Of a stretch of DNA of 60,126 nucleotides, positions 1-9,588 are shown one piece after another. The DNA is from Frankia nepalensis (GTDB lineage: Bacteria; Actinomycetota; Actinomycetes; Frankiales; Frankiaceae), in the NCBI RefSeq assembly GCF_016786325.1, contig NZ_JADWYU010000144.1:1-60126 (forward strand), given 5' to 3'. The notes beneath the pieces were generated by a model that worked only from the letters and a program-made list of their open reading frames with translations, did not search any database and was not told where the DNA came from. The first letter of the stretch is position 1. Every line of letters starts with the position of its first letter. The position numbers were made by a program, and so were the translations under genes.

Positions 1-147
1 CCACACCCACGTCCGAGCGGGCAAGGGCCACTGGGGTCATTCTGGCGCGCCCATAGTTACGTTCATTTCCGTTCCAGATCTGCCCGGGCGCCGCCCGCCT
101 CCGCCCGGTCACGGTCGTGGGGTGGCGCCCGGCCGTGGGCGTCGCTG

Positions 148-972
148 TCAGCGCGTGGTTGCCGGCGGCGTGAAGTGCTCGGCCAGCGGGCCGACGCGCA
201 GGCCGCGGGCGGCGCAGTCGTCGAGCAGGGCCGGCAGCGCGCCCAGGGCCGAACGCCACGACAGCGGGGCCGAGGTGCAGTCGCAGTCGTGCAGCAGGAC
301 CGTGCCACCCCCGGCCAGGTCCCGGCGAACCGTGGCCAGCACCGTGGCGGGCGTCGCGCGGCGGGTCCAGTCCCGGCCCCAGGCGGTCCACAGCACCGGG
401 CGCAGGCCGAGCCGCCGGGCCGCCGTCAGGGCCCCGGCGCTGAGCACCCCGTACGGCGGGCGGAAGAACAGCGGTGACCGGCCGGTCACGTCGGTGACCA
501 GGTCGCGGGAGCGCGCCAGGTCGTCGGCGAGTGCCCATGGCGTCCGGAACGTCGTGTACCGGTGCTCCCAGCCGTGGACGGCGACCTCGTGGCCGGCGGC
601 CACCAGCTCGCGGCCCAGGCCGGGCGCGCGGGCCAGCATCGGGCCGAGCACGAAGAACGTCGCCCGGGTGCCGGTCGCCGCCAGTGCCTCCAGGAAGTGC
701 GGCGTGGAGGCCGGGTCCGGCCCGTCGTCGAACGTCAGCGCGACGTGGTCGGCGCGCCCTATGCCGGCGAGCCCCGGCAGCAGCCGCGCCCGCAGCGCCG
801 GCCAGGAGGCGAGCGCGGGCCCCGCGTGCGCGACGGCCACGGCGGCCGCGGCGGTGAGGGCCACCGCGGCGGCCTGTGACCCGGAGGCGCGCGGCCCGGA
901 GGCGCGCGGCGGATCGCTCACCGCGGCCGGCGTTGCCGTTGGCCTGCCACCACATCTGTGTAGCCCAGGCAT
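148..972 (-). CDS. Polysaccharide deacetylase (NodB/CE4 family), membrane-anchored or secreted
   Basis: The product has the CE4 deacetylase motifs in order: TFDDGPD (catalytic and metal Asp), HGWEH (metal His pair), RPPYG and a late LLHDC. An Ala-rich hydrophobic stretch ahead of the domain suggests a signal anchor, so the enzyme probably removes acetyl groups from cell-wall or capsular sugars outside the membrane. The domain is full length. The start is uncertain: an ATG at 972 has only a weak AGG in front, a GTG lies further upstream at 1011, and a GTG at 921 would also keep the hydrophobic segment. No operon partner is visible. The first 147 bases of the window show no supported gene. Confidence 0.85.
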   Translation of the reverse strand: MPGLHRCGGRPTATPAAVSDPPRASGPRASGSQAAAVALTAAAAVAVAHAGPALASWPALRARLLPGLAGIGRADHVALTFDDGPDPASTPHFLEALAATGTRATFFVLGPMLARAPGLGRELVAAGHEVAVHGWEHRYTTFRTPWALADDLARSRDLVTDVTGRSPLFFRPPYGVLSAGALTAARRLGLRPVLWTAWGRDWTRRATPATVLATVRRDLAGGGTVLLHDCDCTSAPLSWRSALGALPALLDDCAARGLRVGPLAEHFTPPATTR

Positions 973-1157
973 GACCTGGTCGCCAGGCCGGTCATGCGCA
1001 CCGCCGGGCACCCCGCCGCCGGAAGGGCTCCCGGGCTGTCGCCCTTCGCTGTCACCCCACTGCGGCGATCAGGTGCGGGAGCATCCCGGCCGGGCCAGCC
1101 ACCGCCGGTCCGGGCCCGGGCGGTCCGCCGTGGATGGGAAAGACCCGTTTCGGGTGG

Positions 1158-1766
1158 TCAGCCACGGATGAGAAGGACGACGGCGGCGAGGACCAGGCCG
1201 AGGGCGATCGAGGCGAGGCCGACGTCGAGCCGGTGCTCACGCAGGACCGGGAGATGGTGGTCGACCGAGAAGCGGCCTGGGCCGGTCAGGGCCAGGGCCG
1301 CGCCGCCCATGGCGAGGACCACCTCGTACTCGATGCCGCCAGAACCGTAGAGGCTGCCGCTCCACACCACCGCCATCGCGTTGATCATCACTCCGAGGAT
1401 CGCGGCGCCGGCGAGTGGCGTGAGCAGGCCCAGCACGAGGCCGGCCCCGCCCAGGGCCTCGGTGAGCCCGGCTACGACGGCGAACAGCCGGCTCGCCGGG
1501 AAGCCGGCCCTGTCGAACGACGCGGCGACGCCGTCGAGCCCGCTGCCTCCGAACCAGCCGAACAGTTTCTGGGTGCCGTGACCGAACATGATCACGCCGA
1601 TGGTGGCGCGCAGCAGGAGGAGGCCGAGGTCACGCCCGGACCGGGCTGGCCGCGTTCGCGCGGTGCCCGGGTGCCCCGAGCCCAGGCGCCACAGGTCCGG
1701 GTGCCACAGGGTGGTGCGCGGTCTGGTGCGCGGACTGGTCTGCGAACTGGTGCGAGGTGTGGTCAC
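1158..1766 (-). CDS. DoxX family membrane protein
   Basis: About 202 residues. After a Ser/Thr/Arg-rich head come four hydrophobic segments with the DoxX signature (LLLLRATIGVIMFGHGTQKLFGWFGG begins the core, shown here only as a landmark near residues 55-75 and read as GHGTQKLFGWFGG). The family is linked to quinone or thiosulfate redox chemistry and to redox homeostasis in actinobacteria, but the substrate here is unknown. The GTG at 1766 is chosen because AGGAG lies 5 nt upstream; an ATG at 1799 has no such site. The coding region for the head contains short imperfect repeats (near 1700-1760), giving repeated TSSQT/SPRTRPRT-like residues. Confidence 0.8.
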   Translation of the reverse strand: MTTPRTSSQTSPRTRPRTTLWHPDLWRLGSGHPGTARTRPARSGRDLGLLLLRATIGVIMFGHGTQKLFGWFGGSGLDGVAASFDRAGFPASRLFAVVAGLTEALGGAGLVLGLLTPLAGAAILGVMINAMAVVWSGSLYGSGGIEYEVVLAMGGAALALTGPGRFSVDHHLPVLREHRLDVGLASIALGLVLAAVVLLIRG

Positions 1767-1861
1767 GGGAGCTCCTGACCGCCCGGGCGGCCGCCCCATG
1801 GCTGGGCAGCGCCCGCCCAGGTTCTCCGTCTGTCCGGCGTCTCGCCTGTCTGGCGTTGCTC

Positions 1862-1889
1862 ACCTTATGTATCCACTCGATTACCACAA
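1862..1889 (-). promoter_or_regulatory. Possible promoter for the doxX-like gene
   Basis: Read on the minus strand, TTGTGG (1884-1889) and TAAGGT (1862-1867) are separated by 16 nt in an AT-richer patch upstream of the DoxX gene. This resembles a housekeeping -35/-10 pair. It is seen by eye only; the rest of 1767-2049 shows nothing else. Confidence 0.35.
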
Positions 1890-2049
1890 TACGCTGGCGG
1901 GTGACGGTCCCGCGGTGGTCGAGGGCGCCACGGACCTGGCGGCGCTGGGGGAGCGCGAGTTCGCCGGGGCACGGACGACGAGGCGCCCGGAATGCCGGCG
2001 ATCGGCCGTACGCGCTCCTTGACGCCCGGCCGGGGCGCACGATGGGTCC

Positions 2050-2796
2050 ATGGCGGTCGACGACCTCGCGGACAGGGTGGCGCCCGGGCAGTGCCCGTTC
2101 ACCGTGGAACGGCCGGTGATGCGGCAGCGCTGGGAGCGGCTGGCGTTCCTGCACTGGCGCTACGAGCCCGACGTGGTGCGGGTGCTGCTGCCGCCGGGGC
2201 TGGAGGTCGACACCCATCACGGTCAGGCGTGGGTGAGCCTGGTGCCGTTTCTCATGCGGGTGTCGACCGGGAGGCACGGGCGCCGGGTGCCCGGGGGAGT
2301 CTTCCCGGAGACCAACGTGCGTACCTATGTGCGCGACGCCGCCGGCCGGCCGGGGATCTGGTTCTTCTCGCTGGACGCTGCCCGGCTCGGGGCCGTCGTG
2401 GTCGCGCGGACCACCTACCGGCTGCCCTACTTCTGGTCGGCGATGCACGTGGACCAGCGCGACGACACCCTGACCTACACCTGCCGGCGGCGCTGGCCCG
2501 ACCCGCGGCCGGCGGCCAGCCGCGTCGTCGTCCGTGCCGGCGAGCTGATCTCGCATGGCGACCTCGACGCCCGCGATCACTTCCTCACCGCCCGCTTCCG
2601 GCTGTTCAGCCCGGTACGCTCCGGCCCGCCGCGCACCGCCCGCGCCTGGCACGAGCCCTGGCCCCTGTGGAGCGCCGAGCTGCTCGAGCTCGACGACACC
2701 CTGGTCACCGCGGCTGGCCTGCCCGCGCCGGAGGGCGACCCGCTGGTGCACTGGTCCCAGGGAGTCGACGTGCGGATCAGCCGCCCCGAGACCTGA
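2050..2796 (+). CDS. DUF2071 (YqjF-like) protein
   Basis: 248 residues. The sequence matches the DUF2071 pattern: an early W-x-x-LAFLHWRYEPD-type segment with LLPPGLEVD, then VSLVPFLM, ETNVRTYV and GIWFFSLDA. The family is structurally related to acetoacetate decarboxylase, but no reaction is assigned to this branch. The protein looks complete and soluble. No clear ribosome-binding site precedes the ATG, so the start is uncertain by a few codons. It is read divergently from the DoxX gene and upstream of a VOC-family gene on the same strand. Confidence 0.8.
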   Translation: MAVDDLADRVAPGQCPFTVERPVMRQRWERLAFLHWRYEPDVVRVLLPPGLEVDTHHGQAWVSLVPFLMRVSTGRHGRRVPGGVFPETNVRTYVRDAAGRPGIWFFSLDAARLGAVVVARTTYRLPYFWSAMHVDQRDDTLTYTCRRRWPDPRPAASRVVVRAGELISHGDLDARDHFLTARFRLFSPVRSGPPRTARAWHEPWPLWSAELLELDDTLVTAAGLPAPEGDPLVHWSQGVDVRISRPET

Positions 2797-2963
2797 CCGG
2801 CCCCTCCGCCCGGACGGCCCTCGGCCGGCAACGGTCGCAGCCTGCCGCCGGCCGGCCGGACGGCGTCGGATTCGAAGCTCACGAGTCCCCGCGACGGAGA
2901 CGGGTGAAGTGGGTGACGGTGTCCTGCCAGCGAGCCTGATTGGCGTCCTGGCAGGATGGCGGC

Positions 2964-3317
2964 ATGGAGCGTGTGCTTGGAATCGGTGGCTATTTCCTGC
3001 GGGCCGCCGACCCGGCGGCCCTGAGCGCGTGGTATCGCGACTGCCTGGGTTTGGACGCGGACGGGAACGGTCTGTGGAGCCAGGAAGCCGGGCCGACGGT
3101 GTTCGCGACGTTCGAGGCCGAGAGCGACTACTTCGGGTCCCGCGCCCAGCGGACCATGCTCAATTTCCGGGTCCGTGACCTGGACGCGATGCTCGCGCAA
3201 CTACGCGCCAAGGGCGCGGACGTCGTCGAGGAAACGCAGGACATGGCGGGTGTCGGTCGATTCGGCTGGGTCACCGACCCCGCGGGCAATCGGGTCGAGC
3301 TGTGGCAGCCCGCGTGA
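2964..3317 (+). CDS. VOC (glyoxalase/bleomycin-resistance) family protein
   Basis: 117 residues with a single VOC beta-alpha-beta module pair: GIGGYFLRAADPAALSAWYR at the front, a central NFRVRDLDAML, and the ending FGWVTDPAGNRVELWQP. Those ends carry the usual metal-ligand region (E of VELWQ). The substrate cannot be predicted. ATG 2964 is preferred over an in-frame TTG at 2940, because AGGA lies 7 nt before it. The next 383 bases (3318-3700) have no supported gene apart from the regulator's upstream region. Confidence 0.8.
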   Translation: MERVLGIGGYFLRAADPAALSAWYRDCLGLDADGNGLWSQEAGPTVFATFEAESDYFGSRAQRTMLNFRVRDLDAMLAQLRAKGADVVEETQDMAGVGRFGWVTDPAGNRVELWQPA

Positions 3318-3588
3318 CCACGTCGTCACGCGGGTACCGCTCCGGGAACTGGATCGAGTGCCCGTTTCGCGCGCGCCACACGCCGTGCGCCGACGGGATT
3401 CTTCCGCGGACCTCGGCGTCCTTCTCATGAACTGGATTTGTGGCCGTGGCCACGAGCGGTCCGCCGGCGCCAGCGCGACGGACGAGATCAGGGATGTCCC
3501 GCCGTGCGGCGTGTCGCCCAAATGACATCACGGCGAAGATCGAACTCGGGCGCCGCGGGCGACAAGCCCGACGGGCCGTGACCACATT

Positions 3589-3603
3589 CAGGTCTCATAC
3601 CTG
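3589..3603. promoter_or_regulatory. Inverted repeat upstream of the SARP-LuxR regulator
   Basis: CAGGT and ACCTG flank a 5-nt spacer about 100 bp before the regulator start. It is a possible operator, perhaps for autoregulation. Only the symmetry supports it; the surrounding 3318-3700 shows no other clear element. Confidence 0.3.
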
Positions 3604-3700
3604 ACAGGCGCCCGCTCGCTTTCCGGTGCCCACGCGCCCTTTGACCGGTTACCTTCGGTCTCAGGGGGCGATCTCGCCCGAATCGGCTGTTGGGGAGATC

Positions 3701-6700
3701 GTGTCAGTCTTCGTGCGGCTGCTCGGCCCTGTGGACGTGATGCTGGAAGACACCGTGCGGCCGGTGCCGGGCCTGCGCCGCAAGGCCGTCCTGGCCCGAC
3801 TGGCGCTGCGGCCCGGCGAGGTGGTCAGCACGGACCTGCTGATTGACGCGGTGTGGGACGGACAGCCCCCGGCGACGGCGGTGAACACTCTTCAGCGGCA
3901 TGTGTCCTACCTGCGGCGCATCCTCGGCGCGCCGGACGCGATCCGTGCCCAGGCGCCGGGCTACCTCCTCGGGGTCACCGCCACGGACCTGCGCCAGGCA
4001 GAGGATCTGATTGAGCGGGGCCGCGGAGCCGCGACACCAGCGGATGGCCTGGCCGCGCTGGAGCAGGCCCTTGAGCTCTGGCGAGGGCAACCCCTGATTG
4101 ATGTCGCCGCGCTCAGCTGGTTCTCTCACGAGGCCGACCGGCTGGAACGCATGCGGCGGGCCGCCGAGCAGGCGGCGGTGGAATGCCGCCTGGCGCTCGG
4201 TCAGCACGCCACGCTGATACCGGAGCTCGCGAAGCTGTGCGAGCAACGCCCCTTCGACGAGGACCAGCATGGCCAACTGATGGTCGCCCTCTACCGAGGT
4301 GGCAGGCAGGCGGAGGCGCTGTCGGTCTTCCACCAGCTGCGGGCACGGCTGATGGACGAACTCGGCATCGACCCGAGCGGGCCGATCCGTGACCTGCACG
4401 CGGCGATCCTGCGTCAGGATCCCGGCCTCGACCTCCCACCGGCGCCGGCCTCCCCCGGACCGCCGGTGAGCGGGTCCACCCACCTCATCGAGCGGGCCGA
4501 GGAGACCGCGCTCATCGACCAGGCGCTCAGCCGCGCACTCGACTCCCGAACCGGACGAATTCTGATCTTCGAGGGGCCCGCGGGAATCGGCAAGACGAGC
4601 CTGCTCGACCTGGCCAGGAAACGTGGCTCCGTTCTGGGGTACACCGTCGTGTCGGCGCGTGGGACGGATCTGGAGACCGACTACGGCTGGGGGTGCGCCC
4701 GGCAGCTCTTTCACCGCTACGGCGAGGCCGAAAGCGCCATCTCGCCGTTTCCGCCAGCCGACCAGGAGGCATCAGGCGGCGAGTACCAGCCGATCACGTC
4801 GCTCTTCTGGCTCGCGTGCGACCTGGCGTCGAGGAATCCCCTGATGATCGTCCTCGACGATCTGCAGTGGGCGGACACCCCATCGGTCCAGTTCCTGGCG
4901 TTCTTGGCCTCCCGCCTCGACGCCCTGCGTATCGTGATTGTCCTTGGGCTCAGACCCGGCTACGAACGCATCGGCAGGTTCGTCTCGTCCATCGCGGGAC
5001 TGCCTTACAGCAGCACGGCGGTGCCGCGCCCGCTCAGCCCGCAGGGCTGCGTCGAGCTTCTCGCCGAGGTGATCGATACGCCCGATCCGGAGCTCGCCGA
5101 CCGCTGTCAGGCCCTCACCCGCGGCAACCCCTTCCTGATGAAGGAACTGGCCCTGTCTCTGTCCGCGGCCGGCGGCGACCTGACGAAGGCGTTGCCCGAA
5201 GGCTCGCCCACCGTCCACCGCTTCGTGGCGCGGCAACTGCGCTACCTGCCCCCGTTCTCGGTCGAGGTGGCCCAGGCCCTCGCGGTGCTGGGCGACGGGA
5301 CCGGCAGCGACTGGTTGGCGACGATGACGAGGACCTCGGCTCAGGACGCGCTCCACGCGCTGCCACCACTGGTGTCGAGCCAGCTGGTCGTCGCCGAGGG
5401 CATTCCCGTGCGTTTCTCCTTCGGCCATCCGTTGATCCGCGACAGTGTCTACGAATCGATTCCCGCCGCGCAGCGAACCGAACTGCACCTGCGCGCGGCC
5501 CACGCGGCCATGGGAGCCCACGACCCGATCAGGGCCGCGACCCATCTGCTGCGCGTTCCGCCCGGCTACGGCACGTACGACCCCATACCGATCCTCGCCG
5601 AGGCGGCGGACATCAGCCTGGCGAAGGGCTCGGTGAACAGCGCGGTCACCTTCCTGCGCCGGATCATGGAGGCGGACCTGGGCGAGCGCCGGACCGAGAT
5701 GCTGACGCGCCTGGGCTCGGTCGAGGCGCTCGTGGACCCCAGTTCGGCCATCGAGCACCTGTCCGAGGCCCTCGCCCGGTCACCCGGCCCCGAAGCCCGC
5801 GCGCGGGTCGCGTGCGGGCTGGCCTCCACGCTCTGGATCGCCGGCCGACCCCGGGAGGCCGCCCGTGTCTGCCTGGCGGCGCTCGAACGCGACCGCGGCA
5901 TAGCGGACGACACCCGGCAGTTCCTGCGGGGCTGCCTGGCCATGGTGGCGTACGGAACGCGGCACGGCACCGACCTCATCGGGCTGATCGACACCTATCA
6001 GGACGAGACGACCGGCGCCTCGATCGGAGGAAGAGTCCTCGACGCGGGCATGGCGCTACACCACATGCATCAGAACCGTCGCGACGACGCGGAGCGCCGG
6101 GCTCTGAGCGCCCTCGCCGGCGACCGCCTGATCCACGAGCCGATGGCGGCCGGAGCGTCCTTGACCTGCGCCTGGTACGCGCTGGTGCCATGCGACTCAC
6201 CGGCTCTGCTGCCGTCCATCGAGAACGCGCTCGACCACAACCGCCGGTCGGGCTCGTTGAGCGGACTGTCCGGCGCCCTCTACCTCCGCTCGGAGGCGAT
6301 GTACGCCCAGGGCCACCTCAGGGACGCGCTCAGCGATGCCTGGGAGGCATGGGAGGTCAGTGACATAGCCGGCGTTCGGCTCGGCGGATCGTTCATCGCG
6401 AGTGTGCTTCTGCGGACCCTGGCCGCGCGCGGCGAGTTCGACCGGGCGGTGGAGATCCTGCGGCAGACGAAGGCCAGGCACGCCACCGGCGTCACTCCTG
6501 TGCTCTACGCCCCAGGAGAGATCGCCCTTCATCTCGCGATGGGCCAGACCCGGCGCGCGTTGGCCGCGGCGCTCGCGACACGCGACCAGTGCGCGGGACG
6601 CATCTTCAACCCGGTCGTCAGCGACTGGCGGGCTCCGCTGGTCCGCTGCTACAGCCTGCTCGGACGCGAGGACGAGGCACGGGCGACGGCCGAGGAACTG

Positions 6701-7195
6701 CTGTCCGCGTCGAGGGAGTGGGGCACGGCCCGTGCCGTGGGACGGGCGCTGCGCCATGCCGCCGTCGTCGAGTCCGGTACCCGTGAGCTCGAGCTGCTCG
6801 AGGAGTCCGTCCGGCTGCTGGACACCACCAAGGCGGCCCTCGAACAGGCCACCTCCCTGTACGCCTTCGGGAATGCCCTGAATCGTTGCGGCCATCCGGT
6901 GGAGGCGTGGCGCCGGCTGGGCGCGGCGTTCGATCTGGCCGAGTTCTGCGGCGCCCGCCTGCTGCGGGACGCGATCGGCTCCGCCCTGCGCCGCGCCGGC
7001 GAAGCGCCGCTGACACCGGCGGTGATGGCGGCTCTGTCCCCCACCGAGACGAAGGTGGCGGACCTCGCGGGCCGCGGCATGTCCGCCCGGGAGATCGCGG
7101 AGGAGCTGTACCTGACCGTGGAAACGGTGCGGCAACGGCTCGCGGTCATCGAACGCAAACGAGCGGGCACGAGCGGGCCGTCGGCTGCCCGATAG
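3701..7195 (+). CDS. Hybrid transcriptional activator: SARP + BTAD + AAA ATPase + TPR-like + LuxR HTH
   Basis: About 1164 residues. Residues 1-95 form an OmpR-type winged helix as in SARPs (VRLLGPV, RRKAVLARLAL, VNTLQRHVSYLRRIL), and 95-250 a BTAD helical region ending DELGIDPSG. An AAA module follows, with Walker A GPAGIGKTS near 292 and Walker B LMIVLDDLQWAD near 380. A long helical TPR-like region leads to a C-terminal LuxR helix-turn-helix (LSPTETKVADLAGRGMSARE onward, then LTVETVRQRL). SARPs activate antibiotic pathways by binding direct repeats at promoters; having DNA-binding domains at both ends is unusual. GTG 3701 follows GGGGAG, closely spaced; an upstream GTG at 3626 is possible. 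It converges on the PrnB-like gene set, its likely target. Confidence 0.85.
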   Translation: MSVFVRLLGPVDVMLEDTVRPVPGLRRKAVLARLALRPGEVVSTDLLIDAVWDGQPPATAVNTLQRHVSYLRRILGAPDAIRAQAPGYLLGVTATDLRQAEDLIERGRGAATPADGLAALEQALELWRGQPLIDVAALSWFSHEADRLERMRRAAEQAAVECRLALGQHATLIPELAKLCEQRPFDEDQHGQLMVALYRGGRQAEALSVFHQLRARLMDELGIDPSGPIRDLHAAILRQDPGLDLPPAPASPGPPVSGSTHLIERAEETALIDQALSRALDSRTGRILIFEGPAGIGKTSLLDLARKRGSVLGYTVVSARGTDLETDYGWGCARQLFHRYGEAESAISPFPPADQEASGGEYQPITSLFWLACDLASRNPLMIVLDDLQWADTPSVQFLAFLASRLDALRIVIVLGLRPGYERIGRFVSSIAGLPYSSTAVPRPLSPQGCVELLAEVIDTPDPELADRCQALTRGNPFLMKELALSLSAAGGDLTKALPEGSPTVHRFVARQLRYLPPFSVEVAQALAVLGDGTGSDWLATMTRTSAQDALHALPPLVSSQLVVAEGIPVRFSFGHPLIRDSVYESIPAAQRTELHLRAAHAAMGAHDPIRAATHLLRVPPGYGTYDPIPILAEAADISLAKGSVNSAVTFLRRIMEADLGERRTEMLTRLGSVEALVDPSSAIEHLSEALARSPGPEARARVACGLASTLWIAGRPREAARVCLAALERDRGIADDTRQFLRGCLAMVAYGTRHGTDLIGLIDTYQDETTGASIGGRVLDAGMALHHMHQNRRDDAERRALSALAGDRLIHEPMAAGASLTCAWYALVPCDSPALLPSIENALDHNRRSGSLSGLSGALYLRSEAMYAQGHLRDALSDAWEAWEVSDIAGVRLGGSFIASVLLRTLAARGEFDRAVEILRQTKARHATGVTPVLYAPGEIALHLAMGQTRRALAAALATRDQCAGRIFNPVVSDWRAPLVRCYSLLGREDEARATAEELLSASREWGTARAVGRALRHAAVVESGTRELELLEESVRLLDTTKAALEQATSLYAFGNALNRCGHPVEAWRRLGAAFDLAEFCGARLLRDAIGSALRRAGEAPLTPAVMAALSPTETKVADLAGRGMSAREIAEELYLTVETVRQRLAVIERKRAGTSGPSAAR

Positions 7196-7281
7196 GTCGG
7201 GCCACGCCCCGCCGGCGATTTCGAGTACCGGGTCCCCGGCTCCGGGCCTGAGCGGCCGCCCATAGACACGTCGAGGCGCGC

Positions 7282-7314
7282 CGACGGGTGCGGAAATCCT
7301 CGCCGCACCCGTCG
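7282..7314. terminator. Bidirectional hairpin between convergent genes
   Basis: A perfect 12-bp stem (CGACGGGTGCGG with its complement) closes a 9-nt loop between the stop of the regulator gene and the stop of the PrnB-like gene. There is no U-tract, as is common in high-GC actinobacteria. Its position between convergent genes supports a terminator. Confidence 0.65.
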
Positions 7315-7428
7315 ACTCAGGCCCGCGCGCAGGGCCGTGGCAACCCGTGGCTGGATGTCCCCATCGCCTCACCCGTGCCCGCCAGGAAGATCCCGCCGGT
7401 GCTTCTCCGACGCCGGGGGCGTCGACGG

Positions 7429-8538
7429 TCATCGTTCGCCCGTGATCTCGGTCCCAGTCGCCGTCGGGACCAGCGCGGCGTTGCGGCGGGTGAGCAGAAG
7501 GAGCTCGTCGAGCAGCGCGAGGCCGCCGCGATGGGCAACGAGCCCCGTATCCGGAAGCAGCTCAGGGGTGTAGGTCCGGCGCGCGATCGTCAGATGTTTT
7601 CCGCGGAAGACGACCAGGGCGCGCAGCGAGCGAGCAAGCTCCCTCGCGCTGGAGGTGACCGCGGCGGCGGATCGCGCGGGGGAGCCGCCGACCTCCGCCA
7701 GCGCGGCCGCGGTCCGGGTCACCAGGGAGGGCCGGTCGGCGAATTCCTCATAACAGCGCCTCCACTGGGGAAGCCCATACTGCGCCACGCCTCGCCAGTA
7801 GTCCCGATATCCGGATGTCGCGTGGTCGGACGCCCACAGCTGAAGATCGATCAGCGGTACCGGCACATGCGCCGCCGCCGGTCCGACGTAGCTGCCGTCG
7901 CCCACCCGTACCTTGCTCACGAAATACGGGCGCATGGTGAGCGCGAAGAACTCCGGCGTGACATTCGCCGTCACGGAGTCGATGGAGTCCTCGAGCGCCA
8001 GCAGTGTCTCGGCCAACTGCTGGGCGCCCTGGGCGAAGTCCGGTTGCCGCGGATCGAGTTCCGCCAGGCGCGAGCCGGCCTCGATGGCGGCCGCGAGCGC
8101 GGGCATCGGCTCCCGAACCGACGCGACGAGCGCGCGCTCCATGGGCTCACCGGTGAAGAGGCGCTCCCGTGCTCCGACCGGGTTCCACGTGCAGTAGTGA
8201 TGCACCGTGTCCCGCGGGATCATGCCGGTACGCGCGCCGAGCGCGAGCAGGACGGGCTCGGCTTCTCGGACCGTCTCGACCGGCTCCGCGCCGTGCCGGC
8301 GCAGCGAGCCGACGATCAAGCCGAGGTCCCGCATCGCGGCGAGTGACTCGGGCAGCGAGAACCCGGCGAGACGGTCGTCCGCCGGAAGCGAGTCACGCAG
8401 CAGGGATGCCAGCGCGTCGACGTCGGCGCGGGCGTTCATTTCCCACAGCCGAGGCAGACGCGAGTCGACGTCGAGCGGATCGAGAGCGGTCACCGCGGCG
8501 GGGCTGACGTCGAGCGTGACGATGTCCGTCGTGGTCAT
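7429..8538 (-). CDS. PrnB-like heme protein of the tryptophan/indoleamine dioxygenase superfamily
   Basis: 369 residues, all-helical in character. The key segment is FRGKHLTIARRTY (His near 315) followed by LVAHRGGLALLDELL. This parallels the proximal heme His motif FRxxHxxxxxR and the following Gly-rich helix start of TDO. Length and layout fit the PrnB family (monodechloroaminopyrrolnitrin synthase), whose founder rearranges 7-chlorotryptophan in pyrrolnitrin synthesis. The chlorinase and Rieske genes of that pathway are absent here. ATG 8538 has GAGGG 8 nt upstream. The gene is last in a minus-strand set with a cucumopine-synthase-like gene and a cupin, so an amino-acid-derived product, perhaps from tryptophan, is inferred. 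Confidence 0.7.
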   Translation of the reverse strand: MTTTDIVTLDVSPAAVTALDPLDVDSRLPRLWEMNARADVDALASLLRDSLPADDRLAGFSLPESLAAMRDLGLIVGSLRRHGAEPVETVREAEPVLLALGARTGMIPRDTVHHYCTWNPVGARERLFTGEPMERALVASVREPMPALAAAIEAGSRLAELDPRQPDFAQGAQQLAETLLALEDSIDSVTANVTPEFFALTMRPYFVSKVRVGDGSYVGPAAAHVPVPLIDLQLWASDHATSGYRDYWRGVAQYGLPQWRRCYEEFADRPSLVTRTAAALAEVGGSPARSAAAVTSSARELARSLRALVVFRGKHLTIARRTYTPELLPDTGLVAHRGGLALLDELLLLTRRNAALVPTATGTEITGER

Positions 8539-8630
8539 CGTCAGACCCTCGCGATCCCGACGGCGGGCGCGGACATCCCTGCCAGGGCCTGTTCGCCCAG
8601 GTCGTCGTACGGGTATTCGACTCCGTGCCG

Positions 8631-9539
8631 TCAGGGGAACAGGTGGAGGTTCCACGTGTTGAGGCAGTTGGCGTAGAGCGCGAGCGGCCACAGGACCCGG
8701 ATGAACTCGTCCTTCGTGCGTGTCTCCCGAACGGCCAGCAGTGTGCGTTCCGTGTAGTCCCGCAGCTTCTCGAGCCCGCAGTATCCGAGGAACTCCGCCG
8801 GCGTGTGGACGAAGTTCGGTGTGATCAGCTGAAGTGCCTGCAGGGTGAGGTCAGGACGCTGACCGAGCCGGATGAGGCCGTTCAGCGCGCAGTAACCGAG
8901 GGGGCGCGTCTCCCCGTTGACGAAGACCTGGGTACTGAAGTACTGGTCGCGCGACCCGGCCCGGCTCCTGATCCGCCCGGTATGAATGTCGAGCAGTTCC
9001 TCGGGCGGGTACAGCCAGATGCGTTCGGTCTCACCGATGATCTCCTCCACCAGTTCCTGGAGCCAGGCCCGTGAAAGCGCGGGGAGGCGGGGGAGCCGGC
9101 CGACCGGAGTGGGGTCGTCCTTTCGGTGGACCCGCACCTCGACGACCTCCTTCGAGGTGTAGGCGGACTCCCAGCAACGAGCGCCAGCCTCCTTCAGGAG
9201 GGCGATGTCCTCCGCGCGCACCCGTCCCACGGGTGCCGCCGGCAGATACTCGGAGAGCGGTCCGTACTTGATCCCCACGTGCTGGAGCTGGGAGAGGAAG
9301 ATTGTTCCGTCGGGCTCCTTCGTGCGGTCCGCGACCCGCATCGTCGGCTCCGTGTAGATGAGCTCCGGATGCGGGACCAGGTGATACAGATGGTCGCCGG
9401 AGACCAGAGCGTGGTTCTGGAGGCTGTTGTAGGGGAGCTTGGACCACAGCAGGTCGACGAGGTTGGGATTGCGCTCCTCGTCCAGGTCCGCGGTCACGCG
9501 GATGCCCGCGGGCCGCCACTCGATCTCTATCTGACGCAT
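8631..9539 (-). CDS. Cucumopine-synthase-like / Pictet-Spenglerase-type protein (DUF3830-like N-terminus)
   Basis: 302 residues. The first half resembles the cyclophilin-like fold of DUF3830 and cucumopine synthase (LVDLLWSKLPYNSLQNHALVSG shortened to LWSKLP..NHALVSG, then IFLSQLQHVGIKYGPLSEYLP). The second half is a helical domain (WLQELVEEIIGETERIWLYPPEEL; GYCALNGLIR; FLGYCGLEKLRDY). Cucumopine synthase joins histidine to 2-oxoglutarate in a Pictet-Spengler-type condensation, and bacterial relatives reportedly act on tryptophan-type amines. That this protein does so is inference. ATG 9539 has GGAAGG about 11 nt upstream. It lies between the cupin and PrnB-like genes, spaced 49 and 92 nt, as in one operon. 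Confidence 0.55.
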   Translation of the reverse strand: MRQIEIEWRPAGIRVTADLDEERNPNLVDLLWSKLPYNSLQNHALVSGDHLYHLVPHPELIYTEPTMRVADRTKEPDGTIFLSQLQHVGIKYGPLSEYLPAAPVGRVRAEDIALLKEAGARCWESAYTSKEVVEVRVHRKDDPTPVGRLPRLPALSRAWLQELVEEIIGETERIWLYPPEELLDIHTGRIRSRAGSRDQYFSTQVFVNGETRPLGYCALNGLIRLGQRPDLTLQALQLITPNFVHTPAEFLGYCGLEKLRDYTERTLLAVRETRTKDEFIRVLWPLALYANCLNTWNLHLFP

Positions 9540-9588
9540 CTGACACCGCACCTTCCGAGCGGGTGGCTCCCGCGCCGGCACCTAGTGA

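Noticed and set aside
3589-3603. Rho-independent terminator
   Set aside because: The 5-bp inverted repeat is too short, and it lies before, not after, a gene; it is listed as a possible operator instead.
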